Program-made: the position numbers and the translations under genes
Notes under the pieces: model-generated
Seen by the model: the letters and a program-made list of their open reading frames with translations, nothing else
Told to the model about the DNA's origin: nothing
Databases searched by the model: none
Shown: one piece after another, positions 8,731-16,217 of the stretch
How positions within the stretch are numbered: position 1 is the stretch's first letter
Layout: each line of letters starts with the position of its first letter
From: Borrelia recurrentis A1
GTDB lineage: Bacteria > Spirochaetota > Spirochaetia > Borreliales > Borreliaceae
Direction of reading: 5' to 3'
Length of the DNA stretch: 64,000 bases
Assembly (NCBI RefSeq): GCF_000019705.1
Contig: NC_011244.1
Location: forward strand, 1 to 64,000

Positions 8731-8752
8731 AAGAGAGCCATAAAGCTCTCTT
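8731..8752. terminator. 8-bp perfect hairpin downstream of a vlp 3' end
   Basis: aagagagc (8731-8738), loop cataaa, then gctctctt (8745-8752). It lies 40 nt past the stop of the vlp tail at 8792. A T-run follows on the plus strand (8759-8764), and the minus-strand side is T/G-rich. The position after a vlp tail suggests a vlp transcription terminator carried along with the cassette. Confidence 0.6.
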
Positions 8753-8791
8753 ATCTCCTTTTTTCAGAAAAATATTATACAAATAATTCAC

Positions 8792-9010
8792 CTATTCATT
8801 AACTTTATTAGTAGAATCCTCTCCTTGTTTAACTTCTCCTAATACCCTATTAATCTCTTTCAATCCTTCATCTACTGTATTCCTAATCGCTATTGTTAAT
8901 GTACTCAATACTTTGTTTATTGCACTTACTGCTACTCCATTGACTGCATGAGCTGATTTTTCTTCATTCTTAGCCGCAAATTTACCACCCTGGGCCATTG
9001 CTCTTTCAAA
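8792..9010 (-). pseudogene. vlp: vlp 3' fragment (last ~70 codons)
   Basis: The frame reads FERAMAQGGKFAAKNEEKSA, HAVNGVAVSAINKVLSTLTI and AIRNTVDEGLKEINRVLGEV, then stops at 8792-8794. This is an uninterrupted Vlp tail beginning exactly in the [14 protein letters not shown] block. The upstream edge touches the stop codon of a different, delta-type tail (9013-9015), so the two were fused by recombination inside or next to the conserved block. An ATG at 8998 is internal and is not a real start. Confidence 0.65.
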
Positions 9011-9012
9011 TA

Positions 9013-9236
9013 TTACTGCTGCCCTAATGCTTTTGGAGCTCTTGCCTTACCCACTTCTTTTTTCACTCCCTCAATTACATTTTTTACCGTCTTATTAACT
9101 ATTCCTTATACTGCTACTAATAATTTATTTACCGCACTCACTCCTGCTGACTGTACTGCTTTATGATCGTTATCATCATTATGTGTAGCCAATTTTCCCT
9201 CTTTAACCAATGCTCGCAATGCTATCCCTCCTCCCA
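9013..9236 (-). pseudogene. vlp: vlp delta-type 3' fragment with nonsense codon
   Basis: The minus strand reads GGGIALRALVKEGKLATHND, VQSAGVSAVNKLLVAV, stop, GIVNKTVKNVIEGVKKEV and GKARAPKALGQQ, ending at TAA 9013-9015. The premature TAA (9106-9108) replaces the Glu codon of VAVEGIV. The tail is closely related to the complete vlp at 2174-3214. The upstream part is missing. Confidence 0.65.
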
Positions 9237-9373
9237 AATGATAAAATTAAACACATAGTAATAAATCCATGTCTAACACACTACAAAATAAAAGATACCA
9301 AGAACTTAAATCCTAGTATCTTTACTTTATAATTTTTTCTCTTATTTTATTATTTGGTTATGAATTCTGATTA

Positions 9374-10356
9374 TTAATTTTGGCTACTAGAACCACTCTT
9401 ACCAGATGCTATAGCAGTAGTACTAGTATTAGTTTTCATTGCTTCTTTGACACCCTTAAGTTCCAAGTCTATTGCTCTTCTTATTCCTATTGTCAATATA
9501 TCTAATGCCTTAGCTACCGCACTTGTTGCTGCTCCTTTAACCACAGGAGCGTACTCAGCAGCAGCATCACTAGGACCAGCAAACTTACCTCCTTTTGCCA
9601 TCGCTCTTAATGCCATTCCTCCTGCTATAACTGCATCTTTCTTACCATTACCAGAATTACCATTGGCCTCATTGTGTTTAGCCAGAGTAGAAGCATCAAA
9701 AGATTTAACAATAGCTTGCAATATGTCAGCACCGGTCACTGCTCCAACTGCTTTTGCAACATCAGCAGCTGATTTCTTTGCAGCAGCAGCATCTCCTGCA
9801 TTATTATTAGCAAATAGCATACCAACAGCAGTAGCATCACGATCGCCAAAATCAGTAGCCTTTTTAGCATCCCCAGCATCAGCATTACCTTCTTTAACTA
9901 CTATTTCTACTATACCTTTAATTCCCTTTACTAGCTTATCAACATCAGTACCTGCAGCACCACCATTATTCTGTGCAGCAACATTCCCAATCAGGTCATT
10001 AGCATCACCAATTGCCTCACTTGCTTTCTTCGCTCCAGCTATTATCTTATCTAGTTTACTCTCAACCAATGTTTTAACTGCACTCTCAGTAGCCTCAACA
10101 TTTGGATTATTTTCTTTCTTCATCTCACTAACAATTTTATTAAGTCCATCCTTTATCCCTTGCACAGTATCTTGAACCTTCTTAAAGTAATTCCCTACAT
10201 CCGACTTCTTACTCTCCAAATTCAATCCCAATACACTCTCTACCATTTCTCCAAAAGACGTAAAAACATTCAAAAATTCATTACTCACATTAACTAATAA
10301 CTGCAAATATTTATTCTTCCCTTCCTCTCCTCCTGCTACTCTCCCACTATTATACT
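9374..10356 (-). pseudogene. vlp: Silent vlp cassette, long and open but without leader or promoter
   Basis: A single open frame runs from about 10356 ([20 protein letters not shown]) to the TAA at 9374. It carries all Vlp blocks: [71 protein letters not shown] and [20 protein letters not shown]. The first in-frame ATG is at 10306, inside the mature part. The lipobox Cys codon appears as Tyr (YNSG instead of the usual CNSG), and nothing like a signal peptide lies upstream. It therefore looks like an archived cassette that could donate about 970 bp to an expression site rather than be expressed itself. Confidence 0.75.
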
Positions 10357-10786
10357 TCTAAAAAAATATTTTTAAAAAATTAAATCTCCAAAAATTATTT
10401 ATTTAAGCAAAATAATAACACCTTCATGTTACATAGTAATAAATATCCTATTATCTACATTCAATAACAAAATTTTACTATTATTAGATTTTTATACATT
10501 TTTAATATCTCTAGCATCAATAATATAAAATTAATATAATAACAACATGTACAAAAACATAAATGACAACAATCAAGCAATTGATACCATCAAACGAAAA
10601 AATCATAACATGAATATATCAAATTTATAGGTTTCAGTTTGAAATTATTTTATTAATTGATTCTAATATTGTTGTTAATGTTATTAGAAATACAAAAAAA
10701 TAAACTTCAATTATACTTTTTTTGCACTATACTTTTATTATATAAGATATAAACATTAAAAAATTATTAAAAAAAGGAAATAATTT
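10357..10786. other. AT-rich spacer
   Basis: No vlp blocks are visible here. A 27-codon plus-strand frame at about 10548-10631 (MYKNINDNNQAIDTIKRKNH...) has no recognisable relative. The last 70 bp hold the leader of the frameshifted gene at 10787, including an aggaaa RBS at about 10775. Confidence 0.4.
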
Positions 10787-11190
10787 ATGATTATCTATAA
10801 TTTAAACGAAATTTTTTTTCACTTTCGGAAGATGAAATAAACGAAGGAACATTAGAATATTACACTCAACCTGATACACTAGTCAAGTTTAGCGAAGAGT
10901 TTAACATCGCACCCATAATCAGTTATCGAAAACCAATATCTCTTATTCATTGTTTTAACATTACAGTGGCAGTTAACAAAGACCCTAATAGTCCTTACAA
11001 CAAACTAAGTAAATTATTAGACAAGCAAAACAACAAACCTGAGACAATGAAACTTGTATTAAATGATAATTCTTATACCAACCTCAATCTTAATAAAGCT
11101 GTATTTATCAAAAAATCAGCAAACATGACAGGTATACCTGAATTGAGAACAGCTACTTTTTTGATTAAAGCCATTAATTCTCAAAATTAG
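10787..11190 (+). pseudogene. Frameshifted plasmid/phage-type Borrelia protein (unrecognised, possibly DUF693-like)
   Basis: An RBS (aaaaaggaaa) precedes ATG 10787 (MIIYNLNEIFF). After a run of eight T (10812-10819) the frame moves by one base and continues uninterrupted as SLSEDEINEGTLEYYTQPDT, EEFNIAPIISYRKPISLIHC and INSQN with a TAG at 11188-11190. The intact protein would be about 134 aa, soluble and Asn/Lys-rich. I do not recognise it with certainty; the style and vlp surroundings suggest a plasmid or cp32-prophage-type family, perhaps DUF693. A one-base slip in T8 is either a disabling mutation or a sequencing error. Confidence 0.55.
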
Positions 11191-11206
11191 AAATAACAAA
11201 ATACTT

Positions 11207-11248
11207 AACTATTATTTCTATATTCACAGATCTATAGAAATAATAGTT
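11207..11248. terminator. Strong bidirectional terminator, 16-bp perfect stem
   Basis: aactattatttctata (11207-11222), loop of 10 nt, tatagaaataatagtt (11233-11248), then ttttcta. It lies between the end of the plus-strand gene (11190) and the end of the convergent minus-strand frame (11270). It is likely a terminator serving both sides. Confidence 0.8.
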
Positions 11249-11269
11249 TTCTATCTTGACTTATTAATC

Positions 11270-11461
11270 TCATATATTATCAGTATCATTTATAAGAGCA
11301 AATGTTAATTCTTCTTTCTCATGTTTTATTACAGAATCTCCTCTTACTACTTTTTTAACAAAAACTTTACTAACAACATATTCTTTTCTTGGTTCATCAC
11401 TTTGAAAACTATTTACAACCTCTTTAAAAAAATCGTTAGGTATTCCTCCTTTATTATCCAT
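11270..11461 (-). CDS. Small hypothetical protein (63 aa) or fragment
   Basis: This is an open frame from ATG 11461 to the stop at 11270: MDNKGGIPNDFFKEVVNSFQ, SDEPRKEYVVSKVFVKKV, and an acidic end LTFALINDTDNI. It is hydrophilic with no signal peptide. An in-frame stop (11468-11470) lies just upstream and the RBS is weak. It converges on the hairpin at 11207-11248, as a real transcription unit would. I do not recognise it; it could be the remaining end of a plasmid-type gene. Confidence 0.35.
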   Translation of the reverse strand: MDNKGGIPNDFFKEVVNSFQSDEPRKEYVVSKVFVKKVVRGDSVIKHEKEELTFALINDTDNI

Positions 11462-11728
11462 AATAATTTATGGATCTAGATTACAAGATACTACCCCTAA
11501 AATGAATAATACAAATAATTTTTTTGAGATATCCCACTCCAAAATTATTTACTTATTAACAATTTTTCCCTACAAAAAACATGGTGTATTTTTACGCTAT
11601 TATAACTATAGTATTTTTTATTTTTATTTTAATATCGTTAGGCTATAATTTTAACGTCACCCTATACTAATCACTAAAATTATAAAAAAGATAGATTAAT
11701 ATCAATTAGTATAACTCGTTTTAATACT

Positions 11729-11840
11729 CTAATATTTCAAATCAATTACACTCCCATCTTCCTCCCTTGCTTTCCCCTCTTCCCCTTTTACTCCCCCACT
11801 ATTATTACATCCCATCACCACCATCATACTATATTCAATG
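11729..11840 (-). pseudogene. vlp: vlp leader/lipobox fragment
   Basis: The minus strand reads IEYSMMVVMGCNNSGGVKGE then EGKAREEDGSVIDL and stops at about 11729. MMVVMGCNNSGG is a Vlp/Vsp-type lipobox with its Cys intact, but neither the basic start of the leader nor the mature protein is present. It directly follows another truncated vlp 5' fragment. Confidence 0.55.
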
Positions 11841-11859
11841 CATCTTAATTTGCACTGAC

Positions 11860-12245
11860 ATACCTTGTTTGTTATTCCCTAACTCACTTACTACACTCTC
11901 ATTACCACTTTCTTTAATGATTCTAAATAGATTTTCAATGAAGTTAAAACTCCCTTAAACATATCAAATTGCAATTCTAATTGGATCTTTTGCATTCTTT
12001 GATTCATCGCTCTGTTATCAATACCTACCATTGCTTTGCTTGCCACTTTTTCTAATTCCTCTGATGCTTCTCCAAATTTACCACTCAAACTATACTTCTT
12101 CCTACTTCCATTAGTACTTCACTTAAACTTTTAGCATCTCCTTTTCCTTCTCCTTCTTCTACTCCTACATTATTATATCCCATATCACCATCACCACAAT
12201 CATCACAACACCATTACTCCCTTCACTCTCTTCCTTCTTCCACAC
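11860..12245 (-). pseudogene. vlp: vlp 5' fragment (delta-like), mutated lipobox, frameshifts
   Basis: From about 12240 down, a leader-like RVKGVMV is followed by MGYNNVGVEEGEGKGDAKSL and SEVLMEVGRSIV, then a stop. After a shift come KFGEASEELEKVASKAMVG and DMFKGVLTSLKIYLESLKKV. It matches the N-terminal third of delta-type Vlps (compare SASEELEQVAVKA in the complete gene). The lipobox Cys codon reads TAT (Tyr). A polypyrimidine stretch on the plus strand (12200-12335) marks the usual purine-rich vlp leader. Confidence 0.65.
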
Positions 12246-12957
12246 CCTCCTCTTCTATTATCTCTCTTCCCTTTCTATTCTCTATTATTTCTTCCCTTTT
12301 TTCTTCTTCTTTCTCTTTTATACTTTTCTTAGCCTCCTATTTTTTATTTATTTAGCTTTAAAAAAATGCATACAGCAATGAATGAATGGCTAAATGACAC
12401 TTCATACAAATATCTATATAAGAAATTTATAAGTTGTTTTCTTATAAATTTGAAAACACAAAATTTTTAGTATTCTGTTTCCACATTTAGAATATATAAT
12501 AACAACATACAATGTTAATTTTTGTGAATGCCGATGTATTTCAATGTTATATTAATTATGATGCAAGATAAAATTAGAACTGTTAAAACCTTTTAAATAA
12601 TTAAAAATATTTTTATCAATAAAAATTAAACTTACTAGTGAATATTTTTAAATTAAACATCTTAAACTAACAAATAGTTAATAGACTAGTAAAAATAAAA
12701 GTATAAGATAAATACTAAAAAAATTAAGATTGTGCTATTACTTGATATTTGCTATAAAAATTAATTAATAACGTACTTGACAAAATAATCACATATAATA
12801 AGGCTACTAATTAAATTAATTGATAATCTCAATTCTAACATATTTTTCAAATTTATAAAAAACATTGTATTTCTGATAATGTCTATTAATTAATAGATCA
12901 AGTAATCCTATTGATCCAAAGAATAAATTGCAATACAATTTTTAATATAAGAATAAA
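12246..12957. other. AT-rich boundary between vlp archive and chromosomal core
   Basis: No gene or vlp block is seen after the purine-rich leader ends (about 12340). It contains a perfect 11-bp inverted repeat at 12423-12451. The remainder is very AT-rich, with many TATAAT-like strings that cannot be ranked. It separates variable subtelomeric DNA from the conserved gene order. Confidence 0.5.
12423..12451. repeat. 11-bp perfect inverted repeat
   Basis: aaatttataag (12423-12433), 7-nt loop ttgtttt, cttataaattt (12441-12451). No T-run follows. It could be a hairpin terminator for the divergent archive, a protein-binding site, or a relic of a replicated telomere. The sequence does not decide. 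Confidence 0.6.
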
Positions 12958-13524
12958 ATGTTACACTTTCTTATACACACTATGACAAAGTTAAAACTTA
13001 TATCTTATTTAATATTAATAACATACTCACATGCTTGGTGCTATACACGCACAAATAATCAATTTACAAACATAAAACCCTTACAAATTGGAATTATTCA
13101 ACATAATTACATAAATTTAACTCCTTATAATCAAAAACATAAATATCGTTCATTTCTTGGAATAACAATAATTTATAATGATTGGATTGATTTTAACATC
13201 ATTCCAATCCATTTTTATCCACACAGTGCCAATCTATTATCAAATTCATATTTTAACTTTTCCATATCTCTTTATATATTAAAATATAAAATACAAATAT
13301 ATCCCTTTATTATCAATATCTTAATAGGACCTCAATTACCAATAACCCTTAGAACAGATATTATTACTGGTAATAATATTTCTGCTTTTCTTTTTCCTGC
13401 TTTACCTTTTCTTTCCATTAAACTTAATATCCCAATCAATAATGTATTTTCTATTACCTCCACCTTTTCTTCATCTCTTAGTGAATATTTTTTAGTAGAT
13501 GCAGCTATCATATTCGCTATATAA
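12958..13524 (+). CDS. Hypothetical secreted/outer-membrane protein (BB0001 position)
   Basis: It encodes 188 aa with a hydrophobic N-terminus. The signal peptide may start at Met9 (MTKLKLISYLILITYSHAW), with cleavage near SHA-WCY. The rest alternates aromatic and polar residues (NNQFTNIKPLQIGIIQHNYI; ILIGPQLPITLRTDIITGNN), which fits a small beta-rich exported protein, but no family is recognised. It is the first gene of the conserved chromosomal order and is convergent with the glycosidase gene behind it. The start at 12958 lacks a good RBS; 12982 is possible. Confidence 0.6.
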   Translation: MLHFLIHTMTKLKLISYLILITYSHAWCYTRTNNQFTNIKPLQIGIIQHNYINLTPYNQKHKYRSFLGITIIYNDWIDFNIIPIHFYPHSANLLSNSYFNFSISLYILKYKIQIYPFIINILIGPQLPITLRTDIITGNNISAFLFPALPFLSIKLNIPINNVFSITSTFSSSLSEYFLVDAAIIFAI

Positions 13525-13575
13525 TTTATTCATCACTATTTATACAAAACACAAATTCAAGTATTATAAAAAAGA

Positions 13576-13593
13576 TAACTTTAATAAAAGTTA
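13576..13593. terminator. 7-bp hairpin between convergent genes
   Basis: taacttt (13576-13582), aata, aaagtta (13587-13593), with an A-run on its left (13566-13573) and ttttt on its right (13602-13606). It is placed between two gene ends, as expected for a bidirectional intrinsic terminator. Confidence 0.5.
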
Positions 13594-13639
13594 ACATAAA
13601 ATTTTTCAATATTTTAAATATAAACAAAAATAAAAAATA

Positions 13640-14677
13640 TTATTTCTCTATATTAATCCCCTTAAAACCTTCGGGAATAAGTACAATATCAATACCTGAA
13701 TTTAACGACTGTTTAATAGCATACTCTAAATTAAAATTATTAACAATTGCTCCCATATCATATGCATCCGTCATTATAATGCTAAAAATATTCAGATTAT
13801 CCCTTATAATCTCTACTATATCTCTTGACATACTACTAACATCCTTGGAAATATTAGGTACAAGTATATGAGCAAGCATTAAAAATTTTGCTTCTTTACC
13901 AAAAACAAATGGCACGAAATTATTTAACATCAAAAAATTTTTACTATAAGATAATAAAGCTAAATCCTTATGAGTATCTATCTTAGTACCTCCAAGTCCT
14001 GGAAAGTGCTTAACCACAGCAAAAACCCCTTCTCTTTGCATTCCATCAACAAATGCCTCTACCATAAGACCAATATCGTAAAATGAATACCCAAAAGTCC
14101 TATTACCTAATGGACTATCAGGTGCAAATTTAGAATCTGCTACAGGTGCCATATTCATATTTATCCCAAGACGTCTAAGTTGTTTTCCAAGAATTTCACC
14201 TATCTTATATGCAAGTTGAACATCTTTTGTCTTCCCAACAGATTCCATAGAAGGAAAATTATACACTCCTAGTTTTTCATTTTCACTAGCTCTACTAACC
14301 AAGCCCCCTTCCTCATCAACAGCAATTAAAAGCTTGGAACCAAGATATTTTTTTAATTTTTCAATTAATTTTTTAGTTTGTTCAGCATCCTTAAAGTTTT
14401 CTCTAAACAAAATAACTCCCACTGGATTTATCTCTTGTATTTTCATAAGTTCACTTTTACTAAGTGATTGAACAGAACTAGGATTAGAAACATTTCTAAT
14501 ACCAATAAAAATACAACTTCCATTTAAAATATCTTTAGAATTAACTTTTCCTAAAAACTTATCAACATCTATAAGATCAAATTTATCACTTTCAAAATAA
14601 TCATAATCTATATCTGGAATAGAACCCAATAAAACAAAATGAAAAAACAAAAGTACAAATAATATCAATCTAAACAT
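13640..14677 (-). CDS. Glycoside hydrolase family 3, beta-N-acetylhexosaminidase-like, exported
   Basis: It encodes 346 aa with a signal peptide (MFRLILFVLLFFHFVLLGS). Family 3 motifs are seen: LLIAVDEEGGLVSRAS, the KHFPGLGGTKIDTHKDL signature with the conserved KH and H/D residues, and MTDAYDMGAI, which holds the nucleophile Asp. In the family these enzymes remove terminal beta-linked N-acetylhexosamine, for example from chitobiose or peptidoglycan fragments. That suits Borrelia, which scavenges amino sugars. I chose ATG 14677 because it begins the signal peptide; it overlaps the stop of the upstream gene by 8 nt, so the pair is probably cotranscribed. Confidence 0.8.
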   Translation of the reverse strand: MFRLILFVLLFFHFVLLGSIPDIDYDYFESDKFDLIDVDKFLGKVNSKDILNGSCIFIGIRNVSNPSSVQSLSKSELMKIQEINPVGVILFRENFKDAEQTKKLIEKLKKYLGSKLLIAVDEEGGLVSRASENEKLGVYNFPSMESVGKTKDVQLAYKIGEILGKQLRRLGINMNMAPVADSKFAPDSPLGNRTFGYSFYDIGLMVEAFVDGMQREGVFAVVKHFPGLGGTKIDTHKDLALLSYSKNFLMLNNFVPFVFGKEAKFLMLAHILVPNISKDVSSMSRDIVEIIRDNLNIFSIIMTDAYDMGAIVNNFNLEYAIKQSLNSGIDIVLIPEGFKGINIEK

Positions 14678-16124
14678 TCCATTTACCTTTCTTAAAATCC
14701 AAATTATATTTATTCTGTAATACATTATTAAGACCAATATTTAAGTATTTAGCAATATCAAAAAATGCATCTGAAAATTTATCACTCATATAATTACTCA
14801 TAATAAGTGTATTAATAAATAATTTAGCAGGTAAAAATCTATCTTCCCTATTAACCTCAAAAATCAATGGATTATCTACCATCTTTATAACTTCCCATGT
14901 TATTTGCTCAATTGAAGTATATTTGCCAAATTCTTTAGTCTGTTTAACAACTCTCATAGGCATATCTGATATTATTCTATCAATATTTTTGATTAAATAC
15001 TCCAAATTAAAAAGACCTGTAGCACAATTAAAAAAAATCTTACCTCCTTTATACTCAAATTGCAACACTGTTTCTCTAGAAATAACACTACCAATATCAA
15101 CACAGTTTAAATTATTATCATCATCTAAAATTAAAATCCCTCCCTTTGTATCTAGTGGTGTCTTAACACTAAACTCAAATCCAGCAGAATCATTAGTTAT
15201 AGCCATTATAGCAAGTGTTTTTAAATTAACAGTAAAACCAACATTATCAATGTTCCCAATATACACAAATTTTTTACCTGAATTATAAAGTTGCATATAA
15301 ATATCCCTCAAAACTTTAAAATTTTGACCATGTCCCGCAGGTAAAGCCAAAAAAACTTTCTTTCCATTATTAACATAATCAAAATATTCATAATGACCAT
15401 CACTTAACTCTTTATAACAATACACCAAAGGCTGAATTGCTGTTAAAATATCCGATTTACAAAAATCACAATAATTTAAACTCTTAATCAAATTATTATC
15501 AAAAATACCGTCTAAAAAATCAGAAATTAATTTATAAGTCTTAACACTTGTCATTTGAAAAATAGAAGGTTTAATATTTTCACCATAAAGTTCATAATAC
15601 TGCCTAGACAGCAATAAAAGATGTCGAATTTTTAATTCTAAAAACGAAAATCCATAACTACCATCTGCATTAACATACGCAGGTGTAATTCCTTTGGGCA
15701 AATGTCCAAAAAATTCCTTAGCTTCTAATATTTTATTTGCATATAAAAAATATAAGTCATTATTAAAATCACTATTTTTAAGTAGATCAAAATAACTAGT
15801 TGCAGAACCTCCATTTAAAATCCCAAACGAAAAATAAGGATAAAGTGACAATCCTATCTTTATTAAATTATCAGCAGTAAAAACATAAAAATCACCTTCT
15901 GATGAAAATAAAAACTTTCTATAATCATCAAAATATTTTTTCAAATTATTTTCAATAAGTTCTTTTCTAAATTTTAATTTAACAAAATTATCAGTAAGAC
16001 TCAAAATATTACTATGACTTTCACTTGGAAAATTTTTAAAAGATATATCTAACCCTTTAAGGTCATGCATATTAAGCATATTAAGTACTTTTTGAGAAAA
16101 AACTTTATCTATTACTTCACACAT
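14670..16124 (-). CDS. UTP--sugar-1-phosphate uridylyltransferase family (UDPGP type)
   Basis: It encodes 484 aa. Motifs of the eukaryote-type UDP-glucose/UDP-N-acetylhexosamine pyrophosphorylase family are visible: LPAGHGQN near residue 265, YIGNIDNVG near 293 (uridine/metal site), KTPLDTKGG near 323, and FNCATGLFNLEYL in the C-terminal half. The product would be a UDP-sugar made from UTP and sugar-1-phosphate, which fits the divergent phosphoglucomutase gene next to it. The frame is open to 16163, but ATG 16124 has a GAGG eight bases upstream and is preferred. The N-terminal domain is divergent, so the exact substrate is open. Confidence 0.7.
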   Translation of the reverse strand: MCEVIDKVFSQKVLNMLNMHDLKGLDISFKNFPSESHSNILSLTDNFVKLKFRKELIENNLKKYFDDYRKFLFSSEGDFYVFTADNLIKIGLSLYPYFSFGILNGGSATSYFDLLKNSDFNNDLYFLYANKILEAKEFFGHLPKGITPAYVNADGSYGFSFLELKIRHLLLLSRQYYELYGENIKPSIFQMTSVKTYKLISDFLDGIFDNNLIKSLNYCDFCKSDILTAIQPLVYCYKELSDGHYEYFDYVNNGKKVFLALPAGHGQNFKVLRDIYMQLYNSGKKFVYIGNIDNVGFTVNLKTLAIMAITNDSAGFEFSVKTPLDTKGGILILDDDNNLNCVDIGSVISRETVLQFEYKGGKIFFNCATGLFNLEYLIKNIDRIISDMPMRVVKQTKEFGKYTSIEQITWEVIKMVDNPLIFEVNREDRFLPAKLFINTLIMSNYMSDKFSDAFFDIAKYLNIGLNNVLQNKYNLDFKKGKWNV

Positions 16125-16217
16125 ACTAAAAACCTCATTCAAACATAAGGTAAATAAATACAATTATATTTTAATATTAGCATTTATTGTAGTACTATAC
16201 TAATTAAGAGAAAAAAC

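Noticed and set aside
14923-15288. Plus-strand frame antisense to the UDPGP-type gene
   Set aside because: Its codon pattern mirrors the real gene on the other strand, and there is no RBS or recognisable product.
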